This document shows, one piece after another, positions 52,701 to 60,896 of a stretch of 64,000 nucleotides of DNA (the stretch's first letter is position 1; each line of letters begins with the position of its first letter). The position numbers and the translations under genes were made by a program. Source of the stretch: DATFKA01 sp042095835 (GTDB lineage: Bacteria > Bacteroidota > Bacteroidia > Chitinophagales > Saprospiraceae); the NCBI GenBank assembly GCA_042095835.1, contig JBELML010000019.1:4898-68897 (forward strand), given 5' to 3'. A model generated the notes under the pieces. It had not been told where the DNA came from and did no database searches. It worked only from the letters and a program-made list of their open reading frames with translations.

Positions 52701-55700
52701 GATGTACCCGATGGGTATCCTGGCATTTCTGCGGGGGTAGATGTGAGTGATGGCAATCAGGTATTACTACGTGATCCTGGCACCCGTTGGGCTGGGGTGA
52801 TGCGAGAGCTAAATAATAATGATTTCCAATCTGCCAATATTGAATTCATGGAATTCTGGATGCTCAGTCCATTTATCGACCCAGACAATCCAGCACAAGC
52901 AGCACCGGATTTCCAGCAAAAAGAAGGTACCTTAAGTATCAACCTAGGGAATATCTCTGAGGATATCTTACGAGATTCTAGGAAGTTTTTTGAGAATGGA
53001 TTACCCACAGAGACGAACCCCTCCCGACGTGTAGATACGACCAACCTATCCGTTATTCCAATCGGACAGCAAATTACCAGAGCATTCGACAACGACGAAG
53101 GCTCCCGTGAAGTACAGGACGTCGGCTTAGATGGTATGACTGACGAAGGGGAGCGTAGAGCATTTAGAAACTATATCAACTCTATTGCTGCTGCCAACCC
53201 AACTTTTGCTAACAATATCCTGAGCCAAGACCCCGCAGGTGACAACTTCCGTTATTATCGTGATGAAAGCTTTGCACCCGAGGCAAGTATTCTGACGAGA
53301 TACAGAGACTTCAATAACCCCCAAGGAAACTCAGCAGCTAACTCTGGAGGAAATACCTTAAACTCCGCGACTAACCTTCCAGACAATGAAGATATCAACA
53401 ATGATAACACGCTGAATGAATCAGAATCTTATTTTGAATACAAAATACCTCTAGCGGCAGATCCTACCAACCCTAGAGAAATTGATATCAATAGAACGCC
53501 GTTTATTACAGATAGATTAGCAAGTGAGGATGGTCGTCGGGTATGGTATCGATTCCGTATTCCTTTGCGAGGAAATAACAAAAGATCGGTAGGAGGAATC
53601 CGGGATTTTCGTTCGATTCGCTTTATGCGGATGTATCTATCCGATTTTGAGGCACCCGTGACCTTGCGTTTTGCCAGATTAGAGCTGGTGCGTAATCAAT
53701 GGAGACAGTACACCAAGGATTTAAGCCCAGACCCCAATCCTATCGCTTGTGATGCGGTGACTACCCTCGATATAGATGCCGTAAATATTGAGGAGAACTC
53801 CAATCGGGAGCCTTTCAATTATACCTTACCTAAAGATATTCAGCGAGAGCAATCGCTTGGCGTCTTTAACACCCTACAAAATGAGCAATCTTTAAATATG
53901 GTGGTGAATGGTCTTTGTGATAATGAAGAGAAAGCCGTATTTAAAAATCTTGATTTTGACTTCAGGGTGTATGAGCGCTTAAAAATGTTTGTCCACGCCG
54001 AGGAGCTAGAAGGCCCTGATTTAGAGGACGGTGACCTGTCTATCTTTGTACGATTGGGAAGTGACTTCGTGAACAACTACTACGAATATGAGATCCCACT
54101 TGAGTTGTCCAATATAGATAGCATCCCCGCAGGTACGCTACCTCAAGAAGATGAATACAAATTGGAGGTTTGGAAAATTGCCAATGAGCTTGATGTAGGA
54201 TTGAGAGATTTTGTAAAACTTAAAGAAGCCAGGAATGCAGACCCTACCGCTTCTTTGACCGAAGAGTATATTCAGGTCGTTGATTCCCTTGGAAAGCGCT
54301 TCCAGGATTTTATTAAAGTAAAGGGAAATCCTAACCTCGGTTTAGTACGAAGCGTATTGGTTGGTGTTCGGAATAGAGATGGGGGCCAAACACGCCCGAT
54401 CAACGCAGAGGTTTGGATCAATGAGCTTCGCTTGACTGGATTGGACGAAAGAGGTGGCGTAGCAGCAATTGCCAGAGTAGATATGCAGTTAGCCGACTTT
54501 GGAAACATTACCATTGCGGGTAACTATAGTAGTATCGGCTTTGGTGCTTTGGATCAGAAAGTACAAGAAAGAAATCGGGAAGATCTTTACGGGTATGATA
54601 TTGCCGGTAGCTTTGAACTGGGTCGATTTTTCCCAGAAAATTGGGGAATCCGCCTGCCTTTCTACGGTCAAATTTCTAATATCACTAGTACCCCCGAATT
54701 TAATCCTTACGATTTAGATGTACGTTTAAAGGAGCAACTCGCTAATACGGAATCAGCCGCAGAAAGAGACTCCATACGCACAATCACTCAAGAGGTGACC
54801 AATATCAAAAGTTTCAACCTCACCAACGTCGGAAAGGATAGAACGGGGAGAGGGAAAAAACCCAAACCTTGGGATGTAGAAAATTTCTCGGTATCCTACT
54901 CTTATACGGAGACCGAAAGCCGCGACCCCTTGATTGAGTTTGATCGGCAGCAGCAGTATTTAGGTGGTTTAGATTACACCTTTTCAAGGCAGGTCAAATA
55001 CCTAGAACCATTCAAAGGATTGAAATTTAAACCGCTAGCATTTATTTCGGCTTTGAATATCAACCCACTGCCCAACTCTTTTGCCTTTAGCACTATCCTA
55101 GATCGAGAATTTACGACTACGAAATACCGCTTCACTGGGCTAGATGATCGCTTCAGCACTTTCTATAACAAGCGTTTTGCCTGGGATAGAAACTATGACC
55201 TGCAATGGGACTTGACCAAGTCACTTAAACTTAGTTTTGCAGCCACCAACCAATCTGTAATTGATGAGTTGGATGAAGAGGGCATTCTAGAAGAGGATCC
55301 ACAAATTTCAAGCGAGCGACTCAAACAGCTGAGAAGAGATAGTATATGGAGTGGTATCCAGGACTTTGGCCGGAATAAAAACTACCGCCACTCCCTGACG
55401 GCGAGCTATACTTTGCCTACGCAATTCATACCTCTAATGCAGTGGATACAGGTGCGCGGCCAATACCGCTCTGAGTTTTCCTGGTCGGCTGCAGCCTTGA
55501 ATCAAGACTCTCTTGGTAATGTGATCGGCAATATGCAGGATTTTCAGATTAATGCAGATTTAGACTTTGAGGGGCTATATAATAAAGTGCCTTATTTAGC
55601 CAAAATCAATAGAGGTAACGCTCGGAATAGAGGAAGGAGCGGCCCAAGCCGTAGACCTTCTAGCCAAGATGAAAACACCCAGGATGAAGAAGAAGATAAA

Positions 55701-57203
55701 AAACAAAAACGCGATGGACCAAGTGTTTTGGAGCGGATTCTGATTCGACCATTAATGTCGCTGCGTAAAGCACGCTTTAATTACTCGGAGCGCTGGGAGA
55801 CGATTATACCAGGTTTCTTACCTGTCAATCAATTCTTTGGGCAGAATCAAGACTTGGAGGCACCAGGCTATGATTTTGTCTTTGGTTATCAACCTCGTAT
55901 CAGAAAACTACAACAAAGTGAGTACTATACTGATGCAGACTGGCTGCACCAGGCCGCACAGCAAGGCTGGATGTCGAGTTCTGTATTTGTGAACCAAGAG
56001 GTCATTCAGCGCTTCACCCAAGACTACGAAGGACGAGTGACGCTAGAACCCTTTAGCGAATTTAGAATAGAATTAGATTTAAGTCGCTCTTTTGTAGAAG
56101 ACCACTCGGAGTTCTTTAAAGATACCATTGGAAATACTGGACAGTTTGTTCACGCTATTCCCAAAAAGATTGGTCAGCTAAATATGACCTATTCGGCCTT
56201 GCCGACGCTCTTCCAGGATGGTAGAGATGAGATTATCGGTCTATTTGAGCGCTTTGAATCCAATCGACTGGAAATATCACAAAGAATTGGAAATGGAGAA
56301 TTACACAGTGATTCCCTCTTAGCAGAACAAGGATATAATGCCGGCTATGGTCGGGTACAGCAAGACGTACTGATACCCGCTTTCCTGGCGGCTTATCGAG
56401 ATGAAGATGTCAACTCCGTCAAACTCAATGTTTTTGACTTGTTACCTTCGGTCAACTGGAATCTTACCTATAATGGCTTATCTAGGGTGCCGCTGTTTGC
56501 AGGCTTGTTTAGGAACTTTAGCGTACGGCATGGCTACAAATCCAATCTGACCGTAAGTCGTTTCAGTACAGGACTCGATTATCTAAGGACCATCAATACC
56601 AATGGAGCCGTCAACGAATTGAATCAAAACTTCTATCCAAGACTGGAAATACCCGAGGTCGTGATTCAAGAAGGCTTCCAGCCGATGATTGCAGTAGATG
56701 CGACCCTAGAAAACGGAATGTCCTTTAATGTAGATTACTCCAAGACACGAACCTTGGCCATGAGCTTTATTAATAACAACCTGAGTGAATCGCAGAGCAC
56801 CTCAATTGTTATTGGCTTTGGGTACCTCATCCGTGATCTGGATATTCCTTTCCTCACAGGTAGTAAAAAGAAACGCTCTAGTAATAGAAATGCACCGGCT
56901 CCAGATCCTGGTGCTGGCGGGGGCAGAGGTAGAGGTCAGCCACAAGGTCAAGACTTAGATATCAGTTTCGACTTTTCCCTAAAAGATGATGTGACCTTTA
57001 ACCACGTCTTAGATCAAGATATTGTAGAGCCAACCCGAGGAAATTATTCCTTGAGTATCTCTCCGGCAATTGAGTATCAATTGAATCAGCGACTATCGCT
57101 TCGCTTGTTTGTCGATTATCGACGGGTTGAACCCAAGACGTCTGCCGGTTTCCCTAGAACAGATTCTAGTGGAGGTGTCGTAGCACGGTTCTCACTGAAC
57201 TAG
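49773..57203 (+). CDS. sprA: Type IX secretion system outer-membrane translocon protein SprA
   Basis: SprA (Sov in Porphyromonas) is the giant outer-membrane barrel through which T9SS cargo leaves the cell. It is also needed for gliding motility in many Bacteroidota. The 2476-residue product has a signal peptide (MKRLLLLFGLFSITLLGTFQ), then PEDPYSAENIR. The rest is a very long strand-rich sequence with family stretches such as TLSINLGNISEDILRDSRKF, VGLDGMTDEGERRAF, KDKGGVVYLDDFEGAASTF and RLVVEP-like repeats of beta strands. Length fits SprA (about 2,400 residues). An insert of charged, low-complexity residues near 1965-1995 is notable. It is monocistronic. Confidence 0.96.
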   Translation: MKRLLLLFGLFSITLLGTFQVTANTFPEDPYSAENIRTAPATDTIPLKERFGSFIDQRLRNPFDLKDPAAIEKSVEFDPVSGQYIIRERIGNTDFRPPTYLTFEEYLEYRKNEDERSYFNQLSSQASGGNNVLNPLEELDLENILVDRLFGGTEVDIRPQGNIDLTFGLDYQELENPILTERQRRQGPLFDFDMNIQMNVDGSIGEKLTMGVNYNTNATFDFDNQIKLNYNALGAQNPLSGGGANPIGGLGSDVPGLDYSEDGILKNIEAGNVSLPLRGTLIEGAQSLFGLKTELQFGRLYLTSIISQQQSERENIRIEGGSQLQEFEVRADEYDENRHFFLSFYNRENFEPSLQNLPQIRSLFKVENIEVWITNDRNEVDNVRDIVAFADLGEPVTDSTIVAPNINVGANARRDISRRRFLPDNDANDLYRRIVDNPNIREIDQAVSILQSGGFQMQQARDFEKVSARRLRRNEYTFHPELGTISLNINVQPDQVVGVAYQYSYNGQNFKVGELSINSEATRPDSSLNVLFVKMLKSTTQRPDVPTWDLMMKNVYSIGAFQVNQKDFRLDVVYDDPGRGQKRFLPNAGNLTGVPLLRVFNLDQLNIQGDPQRDGIFDFVPGVTINLQNGRIMFPALEPFGSSLSRQLAPEFREQYIYQQLYDSTLFLAQEFPELNRFTIKGSYKSAVTSEISLGAFNIPEGSVRVTAGGQVLREGTDYEIDYNIGRVRILNDAILNSGVPVNVSFEDNSLFGFQTKTMLGVRADYRVSDNFNIGGTWLKLFERPFTQKVNIGDDPINNSIYGLDLTYNQDAPFLTKLVDAIPGLSTKAPSNISVNAEFAGIRPGHSRAINQTSKDKGGVVYLDDFEGAASTFDLRQPVLNWYLASVPQNDAENNNPLFPESAFVNDVRSGSNRAKLSWYRIDQSARGQGDQSNPYTSVVPQTEVFPNIQIPANQLPNIQTLDLSYFPRERGPYNFDVPDGYPGISAGVDVSDGNQVLLRDPGTRWAGVMRELNNNDFQSANIEFMEFWMLSPFIDPDNPAQAAPDFQQKEGTLSINLGNISEDILRDSRKFFENGLPTETNPSRRVDTTNLSVIPIGQQITRAFDNDEGSREVQDVGLDGMTDEGERRAFRNYINSIAAANPTFANNILSQDPAGDNFRYYRDESFAPEASILTRYRDFNNPQGNSAANSGGNTLNSATNLPDNEDINNDNTLNESESYFEYKIPLAADPTNPREIDINRTPFITDRLASEDGRRVWYRFRIPLRGNNKRSVGGIRDFRSIRFMRMYLSDFEAPVTLRFARLELVRNQWRQYTKDLSPDPNPIACDAVTTLDIDAVNIEENSNREPFNYTLPKDIQREQSLGVFNTLQNEQSLNMVVNGLCDNEEKAVFKNLDFDFRVYERLKMFVHAEELEGPDLEDGDLSIFVRLGSDFVNNYYEYEIPLELSNIDSIPAGTLPQEDEYKLEVWKIANELDVGLRDFVKLKEARNADPTASLTEEYIQVVDSLGKRFQDFIKVKGNPNLGLVRSVLVGVRNRDGGQTRPINAEVWINELRLTGLDERGGVAAIARVDMQLADFGNITIAGNYSSIGFGALDQKVQERNREDLYGYDIAGSFELGRFFPENWGIRLPFYGQISNITSTPEFNPYDLDVRLKEQLANTESAAERDSIRTITQEVTNIKSFNLTNVGKDRTGRGKKPKPWDVENFSVSYSYTETESRDPLIEFDRQQQYLGGLDYTFSRQVKYLEPFKGLKFKPLAFISALNINPLPNSFAFSTILDREFTTTKYRFTGLDDRFSTFYNKRFAWDRNYDLQWDLTKSLKLSFAATNQSVIDELDEEGILEEDPQISSERLKQLRRDSIWSGIQDFGRNKNYRHSLTASYTLPTQFIPLMQWIQVRGQYRSEFSWSAAALNQDSLGNVIGNMQDFQINADLDFEGLYNKVPYLAKINRGNARNRGRSGPSRRPSSQDENTQDEEEDKKQKRDGPSVLERILIRPLMSLRKARFNYSERWETIIPGFLPVNQFFGQNQDLEAPGYDFVFGYQPRIRKLQQSEYYTDADWLHQAAQQGWMSSSVFVNQEVIQRFTQDYEGRVTLEPFSEFRIELDLSRSFVEDHSEFFKDTIGNTGQFVHAIPKKIGQLNMTYSALPTLFQDGRDEIIGLFERFESNRLEISQRIGNGELHSDSLLAEQGYNAGYGRVQQDVLIPAFLAAYRDEDVNSVKLNVFDLLPSVNWNLTYNGLSRVPLFAGLFRNFSVRHGYKSNLTVSRFSTGLDYLRTINTNGAVNELNQNFYPRLEIPEVVIQEGFQPMIAVDATLENGMSFNVDYSKTRTLAMSFINNNLSESQSTSIVIGFGYLIRDLDIPFLTGSKKKRSSNRNAPAPDPGAGGGRGRGQPQGQDLDISFDFSLKDDVTFNHVLDQDIVEPTRGNYSLSISPAIEYQLNQRLSLRLFVDYRRVEPKTSAGFPRTDSSGGVVARFSLN

Positions 57204-57224
57204 GGTTTTCCAAAAAAAATGATT

Positions 57225-57260
57225 AAAAAAGGGACTTGGAGTCTTCTGGGTACCTTTTTT
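57225..57260 (+). terminator. Probable terminator of sprA
   Basis: AAAAAAGG (57225-57232) pairs with CCTTTTTT (57253-57260). A small inner hairpin GACT-TGG-AGTC lies between them. Confidence 0.5.
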
Positions 57261-57330
57261 ATTTGGAAACATTTAGGCTCATTTCAACTTATTCGCCCCC
57301 TGCAAGTTTTATTTTAGTTGATAAAGTTTT

Positions 57331-57470
57331 GGTTAAAGGGTAAAAGCGCCTGTGGCGCCATGGGTTAAGTCATCAGCCTACGGCTGCTTCTTGGGGTTAA
57401 GGTTTAACCTAATAAGGCGAGCACCGCTCGGCGAATTAACCCACAGGACGAAGTCCTTAACCCTTTAACC
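57331..57470. repeat. Nested multi-hairpin palindromic element
   Basis: An outer 10-bp stem (57331-57340 with 57461-57470) encloses an 8-bp stem (57361-57368 with 57436-57443) and five small hairpins. All five have three-base loops: 57346-57358, 57374-57386, 57395-57409, 57418-57430 and 57445-57457. There is no open frame. It sits between sprA and the hydrolase gene. It may be a structured RNA, a repeat element or a protein-binding cruciform; I cannot tell which. Confidence 0.75.
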
Positions 57471-57499
57471 CAATCCTCTAAAATCATAACATATAAACT

Positions 57500-58270
57500 T
57501 TGACGACATCGCTGAATTACAAAAGTTTGGGCCAAGGGCCGCCTATCATCATACTGCACGGCTTATTCGGGATGCTAGATAATTGGCAGACCGTGGCGCG
57601 CCAATTGGCTAAAGATTATACCGTTTTCTTAGTCGATCAGCGGAATCATGGACGCTCACCACATCTTGAGGAGCACTCCTACCTAGGTATGGCAGAAGAT
57701 TTGCGGCAGTTTATGGAGGATCAGTTTGTATTAGAAAGTCATATCTTAGGACACTCTATGGGTGGAAAAACAGCTATGCATTTCGCTTTTGAGTACCCAG
57801 ACATGGTAGACAAACTAATTGTAGTAGATATTGCTCCACGGACTTATCCGAGAGGACATGATGAAATATTTAAAGCGCTTTTTGAGTTAGATTTAAGTGT
57901 AGTAAAAAGCAGGCGTGATATCGATGAGCAGCTAGGCCGGTATATTTCAGAGACAGGCGTTCGACAGTTTCTGATGAAAAATATCGCACGCGATAAAGAA
58001 AAGGGCTTCCAATTGCGGATGAACCTGCCAGTGATTCACAAAGATTACGAAGGTATCTTACAGCAGCCACCCGAAGAGGCACATTTTGAAGGAGAAACGC
58101 TATTCATTAGAGGGACCAAGTCCTCCTATATACAGGCCGATGATCTGCCGCTAATTCAGCAATATTTCCCGCAAGGGCAATTAGCCGCTGTTAAAGATTC
58201 TGGACATTGGGTACACGCAGAGCAGCCTGCTAAACTCCTAGAACTCGTACAAAATTTTCTAGCCGTATAG
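57500..58270 (+). CDS. Alpha/beta hydrolase, YbfF-like esterase
   Basis: This 256-residue enzyme of the alpha/beta-hydrolase fold has the oxyanion-hole motif LHGLFGMLDNW, DQRNHGRS, and the nucleophile elbow GHSMGG (Ser at about residue 97). The catalytic His is in DSGHWVHAEQ, and the acid probably in the FIRGTKSSY region. The order matches the YbfF/acyl-CoA thioesterase-like esterases. The start is a TTG (57500), because the only alternative in-frame ATG would remove the first strand. It is bracketed by palindromic elements. Confidence 0.85.
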   Translation: MTTSLNYKSLGQGPPIIILHGLFGMLDNWQTVARQLAKDYTVFLVDQRNHGRSPHLEEHSYLGMAEDLRQFMEDQFVLESHILGHSMGGKTAMHFAFEYPDMVDKLIVVDIAPRTYPRGHDEIFKALFELDLSVVKSRRDIDEQLGRYISETGVRQFLMKNIARDKEKGFQLRMNLPVIHKDYEGILQQPPEEAHFEGETLFIRGTKSSYIQADDLPLIQQYFPQGQLAAVKDSGHWVHAEQPAKLLELVQNFLAV

Positions 58271-58433
58271 ATGATCTAGCTTTCTATCGAAAAAGCAACT
58301 TTTATCAGGTAAGTATGGCCCTAGTTCTTTATTTTTAAGCATAACTATGATCGATGTGTTTTGTTTCATACAAACAGATTGATATCAACATAAATAAATC
58401 ATTACTCATCTACCGAGTACTTCTCCATGCCCC

Positions 58434-58511
58434 TACGCTGAAGCTTCGAGCGCAAGCGTCAAGGATTCAGCCACCGGAGAAAGCTTACTCTTCCGTAATA
58501 GCTTCAGCGTA
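58434..58511. repeat. Inverted-repeat element upstream of the CtpA gene
   Basis: A perfect 12-bp inverted repeat, TACGCTGAAGCT (58434-58445) and AGCTTCAGCGTA (58500-58511), encloses a weaker hairpin (CGGAG...CTTCCG, roughly 58474-58496). It ends 30 bp before the CtpA start codon and has no T-tract. Confidence 0.6.
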
Positions 58512-58541
58512 CGCGGATAGTGTAGATATATAACATCATCA

Positions 58542-60185
58542 ATGAAAAAGCTACTAAAAATAGGATACTGGTTACTTCCGCTTGCCTTTTTAGGTATGGC
58601 CGTAGGATTAAAGCAGGAAAGCAATAAGCAGTTCGAAATTTCTAAGAACTTAGAAATCTTTGCGAATCTGTATAAAGAATTGAATACCTACTACGTAGAC
58701 GATCTCGATCCGGGCTCTCTGATGCGTAAAGGTATGGAGTCTATGGTTGGTTCGCTCGACCCATTTACCAATTACATTGCGGAGTCTGATATCGAGGGAT
58801 ACCGCTTGCGTAGTTCAGGAAAATACTTTGGTATTGGAGCCCAAAGTAAAAAAATGGGCGATTATGTAACCATCACCAAACTATATAAAGATCAACCAGC
58901 AGACAAGGCAGGCTTGCGGGTTGGTGATCAGATAATGTCCGTAGATGGTAAAGACGCCAAAGGTAAAACCTCAGCTGAGTTGGATTTTGTCTTGCAAGGC
59001 TTTCCAGATACCGATGTCTTAATTACGGTAAAGCGGCCTGGGCTTGCCAATCCGGTAGACATCAATTTGACGCGTGGTGAAGTACGTCGCCAAAACGTAC
59101 CCTATTCTGGTTTGATTGGCGATAATGATATCATTTATGTAGCCCTTTCTACTTTTACTCGTAATGCCGGTAAAAATGTAGCGAATGCCTTGCGCGATCT
59201 GCGTTTAGAAAATCCAGATGCCAAAGGCGTCGTCCTAGACCTCAGAGGCAATGGCGGTGGCCTCCTACTCGAAGCCGTCAACTTGAGTAATGTCTTTATC
59301 CCAAAAGGAGAGTTGGTAGTAACCACCAAAGGAAAAGTCAAAGAATGGGATAATGCCTTCCGTACCCTATCCTCTGTAACCGAAGGAGAAATGCCTTTGA
59401 CGATATTGATTGATAAAAATTCGGCATCTGCCTCAGAGATCGTCAGTGGTGTCATCCAGGATTATGATCGTGGCGTTTTGGTCGGTCAGCGATCGTATGG
59501 AAAAGGTTTGGTACAGAATACCAAGCAAATTGGCTACAACTCTCAGCTAAAAATGACTACGGCCAAGTATTATATTCCTAGTGGACGTTGCATCCAATCG
59601 GTAGAATATAAAGACGGAGAACCTGTAAATATTCCAGATAGCGAACGTACCGCTTTCAAAACGAAAAATGGACGTGCAGTACTCGACGGTGGTGGCGTAG
59701 CACCTGATATGAAGATTGAAGCTAAAGCCGATCTTCCCGTGATTCAATCGCTACAAAAAGCCAATATTATCTTTGACTTTATCACCGAATATTATGCTGG
59801 AAAAACGGAAGTAGCTCCAGTAGATGAGCTGCGCTTTAACGACTTCGATGCCTTCCTGGCCTTCCTAGATAAAAAGCAGTATACCTTCAAGACCCAAAGT
59901 CAAAAATTGCTGGATAAAATGGTAAAAGAAGCTACCGACGAAGGATACAACTTAGGCAATACAGTGACTCAGCTAGAGAAGAAAATCAAAGAGGAGCAAC
60001 GCAAAATCGTCTTAGACAACATGGATGTGATCGCAGATTTGATTGAAAAAGAAGTAGCAGGCCGTTATTACTACGAGGAAGGTAGCGTTCGTATCGGCTT
60101 GCGTAACGATAAAGAAGTAGAGGAAGCAATCAAGCTCCTCAAAGACACTAAGCGCTACGAAAAATACCTAAAAGGTAAAAGATAG
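58542..60185 (+). CDS. C-terminal processing peptidase (S41, CtpA-like)
   Basis: This periplasmic tail-specific serine protease has a signal anchor (MKKLLKIGYWLLPLAFLG). The domain order is an N-terminal helical segment, a PDZ domain at about 85-170 (GIGAQSKKMGDYVTITKLYK, KAGLRVGDQIMSVDGKDAKG), and the S41 catalytic domain. In the catalytic domain DLRGNGGGLLLEAVNLSNVF and DKNSASASEIVSG contain the Ser, and GQRSYGKGLVQ contains the general-base Lys. The 547-residue length is normal. Its role is protein maturation or envelope quality control. It converges with the response regulator. Confidence 0.95.
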   Translation: MKKLLKIGYWLLPLAFLGMAVGLKQESNKQFEISKNLEIFANLYKELNTYYVDDLDPGSLMRKGMESMVGSLDPFTNYIAESDIEGYRLRSSGKYFGIGAQSKKMGDYVTITKLYKDQPADKAGLRVGDQIMSVDGKDAKGKTSAELDFVLQGFPDTDVLITVKRPGLANPVDINLTRGEVRRQNVPYSGLIGDNDIIYVALSTFTRNAGKNVANALRDLRLENPDAKGVVLDLRGNGGGLLLEAVNLSNVFIPKGELVVTTKGKVKEWDNAFRTLSSVTEGEMPLTILIDKNSASASEIVSGVIQDYDRGVLVGQRSYGKGLVQNTKQIGYNSQLKMTTAKYYIPSGRCIQSVEYKDGEPVNIPDSERTAFKTKNGRAVLDGGGVAPDMKIEAKADLPVIQSLQKANIIFDFITEYYAGKTEVAPVDELRFNDFDAFLAFLDKKQYTFKTQSQKLLDKMVKEATDEGYNLGNTVTQLEKKIKEEQRKIVLDNMDVIADLIEKEVAGRYYYEEGSVRIGLRNDKEVEEAIKLLKDTKRYEKYLKGKR

Positions 60186-60198
60186 TAACCCTACTTGG

Positions 60199-60894
60199 TC
60201 AACCTACGACCAATTTATATCCGGCTCCGCGAATGTTGAGAATCTTCACCGCGGGGTCGGGTTTCAAGTGCTTGCGTAATTTAGAGATGAAAACATCCAT
60301 ACTACGCGAATGAAAGAAAGTATCATCTCCCCAAATTTTCAGCAGTATATTTTGTTTAGAAAGGAGTTGGTTCTGGTGCTGGCAAAGCAGAAGCAATAAT
60401 TCACTTTCTCTTCCGGTCAGTTGAGTGAGCTGAGCATCCTTTTCTAGGATTTGTTTCACACTATCAAAAGTGAAAAAGCCAAGTTGAAAAAGCCTCTCCT
60501 GCTGATCTTCAGGTTGAGGAAGCATTCTAGCGTCGCTTAATAAGACTTGCATGCGTATGATGAGTTCCTCAATGCTAAAGGGCTTTTTCAAATAATCATT
60601 TCCTCCTACTCTAAAACCGGTGACTACGTCCTGCACTTTGGCCTTAGCCGTCAAAAATAAAATAGGTGTTGCTCTATTCGTATTTCGGATGGCTTTTGCC
60701 ACCTCAAACCCACTCGACTTAGGGAGCATCACATCTAAAACAACCAAATCTGGCTCGTATTGAAAAAACTGCTTTAAGCCCTCATCAGCATTGTCGGCAT
60801 GTACGACCTCGAAGCCCTCCGCCTCCATCGCATCTTTAACAATAAGGGCCAGAGATAACTCATCTTCAACAAATAGGATTTTATAGGACTGCAT
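60199..60894 (-). CDS. OmpR-family response regulator
   Basis: This 231-residue two-component regulator has a receiver domain at 1-120, with FVEDELS, phospho-acceptor Asp54 in DLVVLDVMLP, and LTAKAK with the conserved Lys in NDYLKKPFS. An OmpR/PhoB winged-helix output domain follows at about 135-230 (LTGRESELLLLLCQHQNQLL, RSMDVFISKLRKHL, ILNIRGAGYKLVV). It starts 2 bases after the stop of the sensor kinase gene, so it is co-translated and is the cognate partner. Target genes are unknown; it converges on the CtpA gene with a 13-base gap. Confidence 0.97.
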   Translation of the reverse strand: MQSYKILFVEDELSLALIVKDAMEAEGFEVVHADNADEGLKQFFQYEPDLVVLDVMLPKSSGFEVAKAIRNTNRATPILFLTAKAKVQDVVTGFRVGGNDYLKKPFSIEELIIRMQVLLSDARMLPQPEDQQERLFQLGFFTFDSVKQILEKDAQLTQLTGRESELLLLLCQHQNQLLSKQNILLKIWGDDTFFHSRSMDVFISKLRKHLKPDPAVKILNIRGAGYKLVVG

Positions 60895-60896
60895 AA

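Noticed and set aside
57331..57470. Integron attC site
   Set aside because: GTTRRRY-like and RYYYAAC-like strings occur (57364, 57402), but their order is opposite to that of attC, there are far more hairpins than in attC, and no integrase is in the window.
60195..60213. Bidirectional terminator TTGGTC...GACCAA between ctpA and the response regulator
   Set aside because: The stem is only 6 bp, overlaps the regulator's coding end, and lacks a T-tract.
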